Positions 1-9,943 of a DNA stretch of 64,000 nucleotides are shown piece by piece; position 1 is the stretch's first letter; each line of letters opens with the position of its first letter. Source of the stretch: Tragulus kanchil (taxonomy: Eukaryota > Chordata > Mammalia > Artiodactyla > Tragulidae); assembly GCA_022376925.1 (NCBI GenBank), contig JAIOJX010000004.1:125885123-125949122 (forward strand). Reading direction: 5' to 3'. The notes below the pieces were generated by a model, which was given only the letters and a program-made list of their open reading frames with translations, had not been told where the DNA came from and made no database searches. The translations under genes were made by a program, and so were the position numbers.

Positions 1-113
1 TGGCACTCAGTTTTCTTTATGGTCCAACTCTCACATCCATACATGGCTACTGGAGAAACTATAGCTTTGACTATATGGACCTTTGTCAGCAAAGTGATGT
101 CTCTGCTTCCCAC
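1..113 (-). mobile_element. BovB LINE fragment
   Basis: The sequence reads as the reverse complement of the BovB (RTE-type) LINE body, including the stretch about wrongly paired calls such as 'cacatccatacatggctac' that is typical of antisense BovB in cattle and sheep. It is truncated by the window edge on the left and abuts a BovA unit on the right. BovB is a hallmark of ruminant genomes. It is a non-functional fragment. Confidence 0.8.
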
Positions 114-265
114 TATCTGGATCGGGAAGACCCCCTGGAGAAGGAAATGAAAACACACTTCAGTGTTCTTGCCTGGAAAATTCCATGGACAGAGGAGCTT
201 GGCAGGCTACAGTCCATGGGCTTGCAAAAGGGTTGGGCATGAATTAGCGACTGAACAACAACAGG
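114..265 (+). mobile_element. BovA/Bov-tA SINE fragment
   Basis: It shows the BovA core on the plus strand: 'ggagaaggaaatg', then 'ttcttgcctgg', 'ccatggacagaggagc' and 'gctacagtccatggg', ending in a 'gactgaacaacaaca' tail. Only the last few bases of the tRNA-like head remain, so it is 5' truncated. BovA is derived from the BovB 3' end and is mobilised by it. Confidence 0.85.
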
Positions 266-583
266 TTCTATTATCTAACAGCGGGCCTTTGTTGTGTTAT
301 CACCCCTTTAGTCTTTAATGTAATGGATACTTGGGAGATTTATGCTTTGCCTAATCGAACTTCATGAGGACATCAACTATTTCAGTCATTTTAGGTAGAT
401 AGACTCCTCAACAGTAACTTGATCTTTTCCTCTTCATTCTTTTCTTTTTCCATATGAATAGAAATGATTTTACACTTCTGCTTTGCTTCTGTTCTTCCTC
501 TCAGTACCTTTATTCCCAATCTTTTTTTTTTTTTTTTTTACTGTGAGAATGTCATCATTTCTCTGTGTTCTCTGGAGTGCTTA
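266..583. other. Unclassified AT-rich sequence with poly-T tract
   Basis: I see no gene or recognisable interspersed repeat here. A run of about 18 T lies near 522-539 and may be the remnant of a retroposon tail on the minus strand, but no body is recognisable next to it. Confidence 0.5.
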
Positions 584-2717
584 TCAAAGATTAATCAATC
601 TTTCCTATTGAGTCAGGTTTAGTGATTTTATTCTGCTTTTGTCTCCTGTGCAGGGAGTATGAAATAACATTGTTCTGGAAAAGATTTATGGCCAAATTTC
701 TTCATCTTTGGGTTCAGTGACCCCTTTGAGAGTATAACAAATGCTATAGCTCCTTTATCCATCATGGAACACAAATGAAAATTTTGACATACTATTTCAT
801 ATGCTCCATTGACTCCCTGTTTCTCTTAACTCTGTTCCTAGAGCTCAGATTGTGAAACCCCATAGCCTTTGGGTATAAAGGGTTTTATTTTTCTTCTGTT
901 AAACTTGTTTCTAAGGTGGCTGTGTAGGCATCAGATAAGCAGTTGGTTAAGGTAGGTAAAAAGAAAGAAATCTGCACAAATATCTTTGTGGCTGTGATGA
1001 AATGACAGCAACCTCTAGGAAAGGGGGTGGATTGATCAGTCAGCACAGAGTTTGTTTCCCTATTTGTGTTTTGGTGTCTTTCATTTCCATGATAATGAAG
1101 ACTCTAAAGACCGCATACCCATTCCACAGAAGCAAACATCAGCTCTTGATATTTGAATATTGAAAATTTCACTGTAATTAATGTGATACATGAGAAGAAA
1201 AGTAATATGATGTTCAGTGTATATTATTTTGTATAGTATAAATATTATACCTTACATATGAAGTATCTTGGTAAATGATTTATGGACCAAATCATATTAG
1301 ATCTTGAAATATAAGTATATATTCATATAATAAAGTTAATTCACAGTCTAATTTGGATTTGAAAAATTCTGATCTAGAGGGCAGTCACTGCAAAGTAGGC
1401 TCAGAAATTTCTTCAGAAAGCTCTCTCTCATAGAACTTGACCTTGAAGGGAGAACCCTGGCTTAGAAGTTAGTCGCTACCTTAGACTCTAACTGATGGCG
1501 AGTATCAACAGAGGGTGACTAACTTGGTGTGGTTTGACAGGACTTTCTTAGTTTTAACATTGGGAACTCCCTTCCTTCCTCCCTGCTTCTCAGTCCTGGG
1601 CAAACTGAGATGATTGGTCAGCCATCAGATGCACCATCTTGAATCAGGCATCAAAGATTAATCAATCTTTCCTATTGAGTCAGGTTTAGTGATTTTATTC
1701 TGCTTTTGTCTCCTGTGCAGGGAGTATGAAATAACATTGTTCTGGAAAAGATTTATGGCCAAATTTCTTCATCTTTGGGTTCAGTGACCCCTTTGAGAGT
1801 ATAACAAATGCTATAGCTCCTTTATCCATCATGGAACACAAATGAAAATTTTGACATACTATTTCATATGCTCCATTGACTCCCTGTTTCTCTTAACTCT
1901 GTTCCTAGAGCTCAGATTGTGAAACCCCATAGCCTTTGGGTATAAAGGGTTTTATTTTTCTTCTGTTAAACTTGTTTCTAAGGTGGCTGTGTAGGCATCA
2001 GATAAGCAGTTGGTTAAGGTAGGTAAAAAGAAAGAAATCTGCACAAATATCTTTGTGGCTGTGATGAAATGACAGCAACCTCTAGGAAAGGGGGTGGATT
2101 GATCAGTCAGCACAGAGTTTGTTTCCCTATTTGTGTTTTGGTGTCTTTCATTTCCATGATAATGAAGACTCTAAAGACCGCATACCCATTCCACAGAAGC
2201 AAACATCAGCTCTTGATATTTGAATATTGAAAATTTCACTGTAATTAATGTGATACATGAGAAGAAAAGTAATATGATGTTCAGTGTATATTATTTTGTA
2301 TAGTATAAATATTATACCTTACATATGAAGTATCTTGGTAAATGATTTATGGACCAAATCATATTAGATCTTGAAATATAAGTATATATTCATATAATAA
2401 AGTTAATTCACAGTCTAATTTGGATTTGAAAAATTCTGATCTAGAGGGCAGTCACTGCAAAGTAGGCTCAGAAATTTCTTCAGAAAGCTCTCTCTCATAG
2501 AACTTGACCTTGAAGGGAGAACCCTGGCTTAGAAGTTAGTCGCTACCTTAGACTCTAACTGATGGCGAGTATCAACAGAGGGTGACTAACTTGGTGTGGT
2601 TTGACAGGACTTTCTTAGTTTTAACATTGGGAACTCCCTTCCTTCCTCCCTGCTTCTCAGTCCTGGGCAAACTGAGATGATTGGTCAGCCATCAGATGCA
2701 CCATCTTGAATCAGGCA
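584..2717 (+). repeat. Tandem duplication 1 (2 x 1067 bp)
   Basis: Bases 584-1650 are repeated directly at 1651-2717 with an offset of 1067. I noticed no mismatch between copies. The unit is AT-rich sequence without any recognised gene or transposon. After copy 1 the sequence runs directly into copy 2. After copy 2 it continues into new sequence at 2718. The last ~200 bp of the unit occur a third time at 3674-3878 through duplication 2. Confidence 0.97.
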
Positions 2718-2804
2718 CCAAATTCTGCTGGCCTTGGAGATAGTCATGACAAATCTTGGAGATTAATGCCATATTTATCTTTGTATTCTACTTTTAATTT
2801 ATAG

Positions 2805-2987
2805 CAGTGGTCCCCAACCTTTCTGATGCCAGAGACTGTTTCCACTTTTACCGGCTAGTGATGGGGAGCAGCTGTAAATACAAGTGAAGTCTAGGATGTT
2901 CACCCTCTGCTCACCTCCTGCTCTGCAGCCCGGTGTCTAACAAACTGTGGACTAGTACCAGTCTGGTCCAGGGGTTGGGGGTCCCTG
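2805..2987. mobile_element. Non-autonomous hAT-type DNA transposon, copy 1
   Basis: A 183-bp element with imperfect terminal inverted repeats: it starts 'cagtggtccccaacc' and ends 'ggttgggggtccctg', whose reverse complement is 'cagggacccccaacc'. It is flanked on both sides by the same 8 bp, 'atttatag' (2797-2804 and 2988-2995). An 8-bp target-site duplication with CAG ends is the signature of the hAT superfamily. There is no coding capacity. The interior resembles a common mammalian hAT MITE, but I do not assign the family name. Confidence 0.9.
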
Positions 2988-3230
2988 ATTTATAGCACAT
3001 CAGTTCAGCACAAAGCTTAATCTCCCTTAGTAAACCAAACACAACTTTTACAGACTTTTGGAAATCAAGATACAGAATTAAGCTAGCATGCTTATGGAAA
3101 AGATTGTGGGATCTGTAGTTCAGTATAATCTATGTGATCTGCTTGCGCAAACTCAAATTGCTCACATATTCTGAACTGAGGGACTAGAAGGGGGAGTTGC
3201 AGAGGGAAACTTTCAGAGATAACGTTGTGG

Positions 3231-3362
3231 GCTGCGTGCTAGGTCACTTCAGTCATGTCTGACTCTTTGTGACCCCACAGACTGTAGCCCTCCAGGCTCC
3301 TTTGTCCATGGGATTTCCCAGGTAAAAATACTGGAGTGGGTTTCCATTTCCTTCTCCATCAG
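3231..3362 (-). mobile_element. BovA SINE (antisense), copy 1
   Basis: The reverse complement of the BovA unit is seen: 'tctttgtgacccca', 'gactgtagccc', 'ccatgggatttcc', 'actggagtgggt'. It has no tRNA head. It is repeated at 4392-4523 by duplication 2. Confidence 0.88.
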
Positions 3363-3371
3363 AGGTAGCAG

Positions 3372-3669
3372 AGAACTGGGTTAATTTCTAATATTTATTG
3401 AGTATTAAGTTGGTTTTTTTCTTTTAAGCTTTATTGAATATATTTTACATGCCATGTAACTTACAGATTAAAGGCTACAGAGTTCAGTGGTTTTTAGTCT
3501 ACTCACAGACATGTGCAAACATCACCACAATCAATTTTAAAACATCTCATCACTTTGAAAAGAAGTTTTTAGCTAACTCCTCGCTATCCTCCTTAAAGTT
3601 CATACTCTTAGTCCTCTGCTTTCTGTCTAAATTTATTTATTCTGACTATTTCATGTAAGTAGAATCATA
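3372..3669 (-). mobile_element. Old mammalian L1, 3' end (first, duplicated fragment)
   Basis: Antisense L1 3' UTR. 'tttattgaatatattttaca', 'ttcagtggtttttagt' and 'catcaccacaatcaatttta' are the well-known 3' UTR pattern of old mammalian L1M-type elements read backwards. The element continues in the second copy (4533-4962). The short open frame at 3434-3658 is translated LINE, not a gene. Confidence 0.88.
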
Positions 3670-3965
3670 TTGGAAGGAGAACCCTGGCCTTAGAAGTTAG
3701 TCGCTACCTTAGACTCTAACTGATGGCGAGTATCAACAGAGGGTGACTAACTTGGTGTGGTTTGACAGGACTTTCTTAGTTTTAACATTGGGAACTCCCT
3801 TCCTTCCTCCCTGCTTCTCAGTCCTGGGCAAACTGAGATGATTGGTCAGCCATCAGATGCACCATCTTGAATCAGGCACCAAATTCTGCTGGCCTTGGAG
3901 ATAGTCATGACAAATCTTGGAGATTAATGCCATATTTATCTTTGTATTCTACTTTTAATTTATAG

Positions 3966-4148
3966 CAGTGGTCCCCAACCTTTCTGATGCCAGAGACTGT
4001 TTCCACTTTTACCGGCTAGTGATGGGGAGCAGCTGTAAATACAAGTGAAGTCTAGGATGTTCACCCTCTGCTCACCTCCTGCTCTGCAGCCCGGTGTCTA
4101 ACAAACTGTGGACTAGTACCAGTCTGGTCCAGGGGTTGGGGGTCCCTG
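3966..4148. mobile_element. Non-autonomous hAT-type DNA transposon, copy 2
   Basis: This is the copy of the 2805-2987 element inside duplication 2, at offset 1161. It carries the same 8-bp 'atttatag' flanks. It is not an independent insertion. Confidence 0.9.
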
Positions 4149-4391
4149 ATTTATAGCACATCAGTTCAGCACAAAGCTTAATCTCCCTTAGTAAACCAAA
4201 CACAACTTTTACAGACTTTTGGAAATCAAGATACAGAATTAAGCTAGCATGCTTATGGAAAAGATTGTGGGATCTGTAGTTCAGTATAATCTATGTGATC
4301 TGCTTGCGCAAACTCAAATTGCTCACATATTCTGAACTGAGGGACTAGAAGGGGGAGTTGCAGAGGGAAACTTTCAGAGATAACGTTGTGG

Positions 4392-4523
4392 GCTGCGTGC
4401 TAGGTCACTTCAGTCATGTCTGACTCTTTGTGACCCCACAGACTGTAGCCCTCCAGGCTCCTTTGTCCATGGGATTTCCCAGGTAAAAATACTGGAGTGG
4501 GTTTCCATTTCCTTCTCCATCAG
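4392..4523 (-). mobile_element. BovA SINE (antisense), copy 2
   Basis: Copy of the 3231-3362 BovA within duplication 2; not a separate insertion. Confidence 0.88.
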
Positions 4524-4532
4524 AGGTAGCAG

Positions 4533-4962
4533 AGAACTGGGTTAATTTCTAATATTTATTGAGTATTAAGTTGGTTTTTTTCTTTTAAGCTTTATTGAAT
4601 ATATTTTACATGCCATGTAACTTACAGATTAAAGGCTACAGAGTTCAGTGGTTTTTAGTCTACTCACAGACATGTGCAAACATCACCACAATCAATTTTA
4701 AAACATCTCATCACTTTGAAAAGAAGTTTTTAGCTAACTCCTCGCTATCCTCCTTAAAGTTCATACTCTTAGTCCTCTGCTTTCTGTCTAAATTTATTTA
4801 TTCTGACTATTTCATGTAAGTAGAATCATATAAGATGTGATCTTTTGTGACTCGCTTCTTTTATGCCACAGAATGTTTTCAAGATTGACTCGTATCATAG
4901 CATGTATTATACTTAATTTATAAGGATAATATTCCATTGTTGGATATGCCACATTCTGTTTA
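4533..4962 (-). mobile_element. Old mammalian L1, 3' portion, interrupted by a Tigger-like element
   Basis: This repeats 3372-3669 and then continues with further antisense L1 3' UTR ('gccacagaatgttttcaaga', 'aatattccattgttggatat', 'ccacattctgttta'). The L1 consensus order is broken at the TA at 4961-4962 by a DNA transposon. It resumes at 5851 with 'tattcattagttgatgggca', and copies follow at 6959 and about 8081. Confidence 0.87.
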
Positions 4963-5850
4963 TAGAATAAGTCCCCTACATTCTAACTGTCAAGTCTCGA
5001 ACTATCAAAGATGCGAATGTGCTTTCACATGTTCAGTCACGTAAGTTCATTCATGTGTCTGGCATACATTGTCATGTGCATGCATCCTTAACAAGTAGTT
5101 GTGCTTTTGTATACTTTGCTGTACAGTACTGGGTAGAGTACCGTGGTACAGTGTCTTTATTACAAGCCCAGGCTGTCCAGAAGCAAGCATAAATGCTGTG
5201 GTGACGTAGCCGGTACTGCTGAGAAAAGGTTCACAATGCAGGAAATGGCAGGGATTTTCTTCATTTGAGGAGGCACTGTTTTAGTTTTTGAGGCACAAGA
5301 CCTGAGTGTAACATGGTACACAAAGGTTGCAGCAACCGTTCAGAATACAACCAAATGTACCTGTGTTATCTGTGATGAGAAGAAAAGAGTTACTTATCCA
5401 GACATCATTGGATTGTTTTTTCAAGTGGACAGATTGAATTAAATCTAGTGAGGAACCAGAACCTGTGCCATAAACGTCAGCAGGTATGAAGTTGCTGTTT
5501 TCCCTACATCTCCTATTGCGAGTGACCTTCAGTTCTACCTTATCCCATCTCCTCTCCCTCCTCCATTCAGGAGTAACTCTTCTTGCTTATTCCCTTGGAG
5601 GCATCTCTGTATGTTAGCTGTTCTGTTGTACTACTGTACTTTTCAAGGAACTGTGCCACAAGATTTTAAATATTTTATTTTTAAAAATGTTTTCTATAGT
5701 TTATGTATTATTTGTATGAAAGTATTATAAGCCTGTTATGGTACAGTAGTAAAGAGCAAATTGTGTTAGTTGCATACCTAGCCTAACCGTGTTGGACCTT
5801 TCAAACATGTCGGACCTTTTGGAACCCATTCGTATGTAGTGGGCTTCCTG
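4963..5850 (+). mobile_element. Tigger/pogo-like DNA transposon relic, copy 1
   Basis: An ~888-bp element inserted in L1 at a TA (TA at 4961-4962 and again at 5851-5852, matching mariner/Tigger target choice). The ends are inverted: 'aagtcccctacat' near the left, and the right end reads 'atgtagtgggctt', which reverse-complements to 'aagcccactacat'. Inside, around 5172-5250, a start-like region translates to remnants rich in Ser/Lys. Around 5365-5480 a frame reads like the lysine-rich tail of Tigger transposases ('CDEKKRVTYPDI', then 'FFQVDR'). Stops and frameshifts interrupt both. The central transposase domain is absent, so this is an internally deleted, dead element. The superfamily is inferred from the termini and the tail; the family name is not assigned. 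Confidence 0.72.
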
Positions 5851-6070
5851 TATATTCATTAGTTGATGGGCATTTGGATTTTGCAGGCCTTTAACCGTGT
5901 TTTGGACCTTTTTCAACATAGACTTCTTTTGTAGAGATCATATAAGATGTGATCTTTGTGACTCGCTTTTATGCCACAGAATGTTTTCAAGATTGACTCG
6001 TATCATAGCATGTATTATACTTAATTTATAAGGATAATATTCCATTGTTGGATATGCCACATTCTGTTTA

Positions 6071-6958
6071 TAGAATAAGTCCCCTACATTCTAACTGTCA
6101 AGTCTCGAACTATCAAAGATGCGAATGTGCTTTCACATGTTCAGTCACGTAAGTTCATTCATGTGTCTGGCATACATTGTCATGTGCATGCATCCTTAAC
6201 AAGTAGTTGTGCTTTTGTATACTTTGCTGTACAGTACTGGGTAGAGTACCGTGGTACAGTGTCTTTATTACAAGCCCAGGCTGTCCAGAAGCAAGCATAA
6301 ATGCTGTGGTGACGTAGCCGGTACTGCTGAGAAAAGGTTCACAATGCAGGAAATGGCAGGGATTTTCTTCATTTGAGGAGGCACTGTTTTAGTTTTTGAG
6401 GCACAAGACCTGAGTGTAACATGGTACACAAAGGTTGCAGCAACCGTTCAGAATACAACCAAATGTACCTGTGTTATCTGTGATGAGAAGAAAAGAGTTA
6501 CTTATCCAGACATCATTGGATTGTTTTTTCAAGTGGACAGATTGAATTAAATCTAGTGAGGAACCAGAACCTGTGCCATAAACGTCAGCAGGTATGAAGT
6601 TGCTGTTTTCCCTACATCTCCTATTGCGAGTGACCTTCAGTTCTACCTTATCCCATCTCCTCTCCCTCCTCCATTCAGGAGTAACTCTTCTTGCTTATTC
6701 CCTTGGAGGCATCTCTGTATGTTAGCTGTTCTGTTGTACTACTGTACTTTTCAAGGAACTGTGCCACAAGATTTTAAATATTTTATTTTTAAAAATGTTT
6801 TCTATAGTTTATGTATTATTTGTATGAAAGTATTATAAGCCTGTTATGGTACAGTAGTAAAGAGCAAATTGTGTTAGTTGCATACCTAGCCTAACCGTGT
6901 TGGACCTTTCAAACATGTCGGACCTTTTGGAACCCATTCGTATGTAGTGGGCTTCCTG
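6071..6958 (+). mobile_element. Tigger/pogo-like relic, copy 2
   Basis: Copy of 4963-5850 in duplication 3, offset 1108. A third partial copy, covering the last ~90 bp, lies at about 7989-8080 through duplication 4. Confidence 0.72.
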
Positions 6959-7106
6959 TATATTCATTAGTTGATGGGCATTTGGATTTTGCAGGCTTTT
7001 ATACGCATTTATGTAAAAGTTTTTCTATGGACATGTGTTTTCATGTCTCTTGCATACCTTGGAGTGGAATTCTGGGTCAAATGGTAACTTTAATGTTTAA
7101 CCATAT
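6959..7106 (-). mobile_element. Old mammalian L1, continued
   Basis: Antisense L1 3' region right of the Tigger-like insertion: 'tattcattagttgatgggca', 'accttggagtggaattctgg', 'caaatggtaactttaatg'. The Bov-tA at 7107 interrupts it. A duplicate lies at about 8081-8228. Confidence 0.85.
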
Positions 7107-7316
7107 TTAACTGTGTGTTTGTGCTTGTGCTCAGTGTTTCAGTCCTGCCTGATGCTTTGTGGCCCCGTGGGACTGCTGCCTGTCGGACTCCTCAGTCTGT
7201 GGAATTTTCTGGAGTAGGGTGCCATTTCCTATTCTAGGAGATCTTCCCAACCCAGGGATCAAACCCCTGTCTCTTGGCAGGTGGGTTCTTTACCACTTGT
7301 GCCACCTGGGAAGCCC
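7107..7316 (-). mobile_element. Bov-tA SINE (antisense), copy 1
   Basis: A complete antisense Bov-tA: BovA part first ('gatgctttgtggcccc', 'tggagtagggtgcc'), then the tRNA-derived head ('aacccagggatcaaacccct', 'gccacctgggaagcc'). Inserted in L1 with a short direct repeat 'tttaaccat' on both sides (near 7096 and 7318). The internal pol III B-box is recognisable in the tRNA-like head. Confidence 0.9.
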
Positions 7317-7550
7317 TTTTAACCATTTTAGAAGCTGCCAGATTGTTATCCAAAGTGGCTGCCTTTGAATAACATGGCAAATGCTTATGGTTTACCTTCC
7401 CATTTTATCATCCAAGTGTGGAGGTTCTAATTTCTCCACATCTGTGACAATTCTTGTTTTTGTCAGACTTTTTGATTCTAGCCACCCTAAGTAGATGGAA
7501 AGTAGTAGATCATTGTGATTTTTTTGATTTGCATTTCCCTAATGACTAAT
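7317..7550 (-). mobile_element. Old mammalian L1, continued
   Basis: Antisense L1 3' region: 'gattgttatccaaagtggct', 'atttctccacatctgtgaca', 'gattttttttgatttgcattt-like' run ending at 7550 where the BovB 3' end is inserted. It is duplicated at 8438-8671. Confidence 0.85.
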
Positions 7551-7749
7551 ATGACCCTGATTCTGGAAAAGACTGAGGGCATGAGGAGGAGACAACAGAG
7601 GATGAGATGGTTGGATGGCATCTCTGACTCAATGGATGTGAGTTTGAGCAAACTCCAGGAGATAGTGAAGGACAGGGAAGTGTGGTGTGCTGTAGTCCAT
7701 GGGGTCACAAAGAGTTGGATTTGACTTAGTGACTGAACACATACAACAA
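7551..7749 (+). mobile_element. BovB LINE 3' end, copy 1
   Basis: The sense-strand 3' end of BovB, coding for the last residues of its reverse-transcriptase polyprotein: the frame reads [13 protein letters not shown], then SKLQEIV and [11 protein letters not shown]. Severely 5' truncated. It is flanked by short similar sequences ('aatgactaat' before, 'agtaactaata' after), consistent with target-site duplication. The open frame 7515-7724 is this fragment plus L1, not a gene. Confidence 0.88.
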
Positions 7750-7989
7750 GTAACTAATACTGTGGAACATTTTTCATATGCTTATTGGCAACTCATATAC
7801 AGTTTTTAGAAAATGCCTGTTCAGGTTCTTTGCCCGTTCTAAGGCTGGGTTATTTGTCTTTTATTATTAAGTTGTAAGGGTACTTTAGGTATTCTAGATA
7901 CCAATTTCTTATAAGTAATTTTCAAAAATTTCTCCTGTTCCATGGGTTGTATTTTCACTTTCTTGAGTGTCCTTGCCTTGCTCCTGGTA
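7750..7989 (-). mobile_element. Old mammalian L1, continued
   Basis: Antisense L1 ('tcatatgcttattggcaact', 'ttctttgcccgttctaaggc', 'attctagataccaatttctt'). It is cut by the copy 1 / copy 2 junction of duplication 4. Confidence 0.85.
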
Positions 7990-8232
7990 AATTGTGTTAG
8001 TTGCATACCTAGCCTAACCGTGTTGGACCTTTCAAACATGTCGGACCTTTTGGAACCCATTCGTATGTAGTGGGCTTCCTGTATATTCATTAGTTGATGG
8101 GCATTTGGATTTTGCAGGCTTTTATACGCATTTATGTAAAAGTTTTTCTATGGACATGTGTTTTCATGTCTCTTGCATACCTTGGAGTGGAATTCTGGGT
8201 CAAATGGTAACTTTAATGTTTAACCATATTTA

Positions 8233-8437
8233 ACTGTGTGTTTGTGCTTGTGCTCAGTGTTTCAGTCCTGCCTGATGCTTTGTGGCCCGTGGGACTGCTG
8301 CCTGTCGGCTTCCTCAGTCTGTGGAATTTTCTGGAGTAGGGTGCCATTTCCTATTCTAGGAGATCTTCCCAACCCAGGGATCAAACCCCTGTCTCTTGGC
8401 AGGTGGGTTCTTTACCACTTGTGCCACCTGGGAAGCC
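8233..8437 (-). mobile_element. Bov-tA SINE (antisense), copy 2
   Basis: Copy of 7107-7316 within duplication 4, one base shorter and with two nearby substitutions in the BovA part. Confidence 0.88.
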
Positions 8438-8671
8438 CTTTTAACCATTTTAGAAGCTGCCAGATTGTTATCCAAAGTGGCTGCCTTTGAATAACATGGC
8501 AAATGCTTATGGTTTACCTTCCCATTTTATCATCCAAGTGTGGAGGTTCTAATTTCTCCACATCTGTGACAATTCTTGTTTTTGTCAGACTTTTTGATTC
8601 TAGCCACCCTAAGTAGATGGAAAGTAGTAGATCATTGTGATTTTTTTGATTTGCATTTCCTAATGACTAAT

Positions 8672-8870
8672 ATGACCCTGATTCTGGAAAAGACTGAGGG
8701 CATGAGGAGGAGACAACAGAGGATGAGATGGTTGGATGGCATCTCTGACTCAATGGATGTGAGTTTGAGCAAACTCCAGGAGATAGTGAAGGACAGGGAA
8801 GTGTGGTGTGCTGTAGTCCATGGGGTCACAAAGAGTTGGATTTGACTTAGTGACTGAACACATACAACAA
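8672..8870 (+). mobile_element. BovB LINE 3' end, copy 2
   Basis: Copy of 7551-7749 within duplication 4; same RT C-terminal frame. Confidence 0.88.
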
Positions 8871-9943
8871 GTAACTAATACTGTGGAACATTTTTCATAT
8901 GCTTATTGGCAACTCATATACAGTTTTTAGAAAATGCCTGTTCAGGTTCTTTGCCCGTTCTAAGGCTGGGTTATTTGTCTTTTATTATTAAGTTGTAAGG
9001 GTACTTTAGGTATTCTAGATACCAATTTCTTATAAGTAATTTTCAAAAATTTCTCCTGTTCCATGGGTTGTATTTTCACTTTCTTGAGTGTCCTTGCCTT
9101 GCTCCTGGTACTAGGGTTGAAGAAGTTCACTTCTATTCTTAGTTGTTTTTTTTTAATCATTAAAAGATCTTGGATTTATCAAATGCTTTTTCTGTTTTAT
9201 TGAAAAGATCATAGGATTTTTTTTTTATTTTACTGATATGTAATCAGTTAATTACATTAATTAATTTCAGATATTAATTGAACCTTGGCCTCCTGGGATA
9301 AACCTCACTTAGTAGCTGAATTTTGTTTGCTATTTTGCTGATAATTTTGGCATCCACATTTATAAGAGACAGGTCTGTAGTTTTCTTCTGATGTCTTTGT
9401 CTGGTTTTGTCATTCACTGTACTATCTCATAAAGAGAGCTGTAGAGTGTTCCTTTTTTTAATTTTGAAGAGTTTGTGAAGAATTGATATTAATTATTTGA
9501 TAAATGCTTGGCAGAATTTATTGGTGGAACCATCTAGGCCTGGGTTTTTCTTTGTGGGTAGTTGTTTTCTGATTATTGATTTAATCTCACATATCTATTC
9601 AGATTGTATCTTTTTTTCTTGAGTCAGTATTGTAGTTTGAATTTTATATCAGTTTGTCCATTTTTTTCTAGATTATCTAATTTATTGGCATATAGTTGTT
9701 CAGAGTATTCCTTTATGATCCTTTTTACTTCTGTTAAGTTCTTTGTAATATTGCCTTTTTCATTTCTGATTCTAGTAATTTTAATATTCTAGTAATTAGA
9801 GTATCAGTCTACTTTGTTGTCAATTTTGTTGATTTTCAAAGTACCCATTTTTTCTTTCATTGATTTTTATCCATTTTTAATTGTACATTTTACTTATTTC
9901 CCTGATAAATAAGTTTATCTTGCTTTAGGTTTAATTTACCCTT
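8871..9943 (-). mobile_element. Old mammalian L1, ORF2 region
   Basis: Antisense ORF2 of the same L1, now extending into the reverse-transcriptase region: 'ggataaacctcactt', 'atccacatttataagaga', 'ggtggaaccatctaggcctg' and 'ttttctttgtgggtagttg' are the antisense L1 ORF2 pattern. There are many stops and indels. The element is dead and old. It is interrupted at 9944 by a CHR-type SINE. Confidence 0.87.

Larger units (their letters stand above)
2513..4831 (+). repeat. Tandem duplication 2 (about 1.16 kb unit)
   Basis: About 2513-3669 is repeated at about 3670-4831 with an offset of 1161. The first bases of copy 2 differ (an extra C at 'ctggccttag' compared with 'ctggcttag', and 'ggaagg' for 'gaaggg'). 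The rest looks identical, including a hAT-type element with its target-site duplication, a BovA and the beginning of an L1. It is chained to duplication 1. Confidence 0.96.
4825..6996 (+). repeat. Tandem duplication 3 (about 1.11 kb unit) with 48-bp filler
   Basis: 4825-5888 is repeated at 5937-6996, offset 1112 at the start and 1108 afterwards because of two small deletions in copy 2 near 5955-5970. The 5889-5936 junction belongs to neither copy. It contains a garbled echo of the nearby 'aaccgtgttggacct' motif. The unit contains a whole Tigger-like element. Confidence 0.95.
6867..9110 (+). repeat. Tandem duplication 4 (about 1.12 kb unit)
   Basis: 6867-7989 is repeated at 7990-9110. Differences are single-base: 'ggccccgtggg' against 'ggcccgtggg', 'cggactcctc' against 'cggcttcctc', and 'tttccctaat' against 'tttcctaat'. 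Copy 1 ends '...ctcctggta' and goes straight into the start of copy 2. Copy 2 ends in the same 'ctcctggta' and continues into new L1 sequence. Confidence 0.96.

Noticed and set aside
4961..5852. Retrocopy of a host gene inside L1
   Set aside because: Inverted ends and TA flanks point to a DNA transposon; there is no poly-A tail.
7515..7724. Possible reverse-transcriptase gene (RMRWLDGI motif)
   Set aside because: Only the last residues of BovB ORF2 remain; a truncated LINE 3' end, as at 8576, 20461 and 21616.
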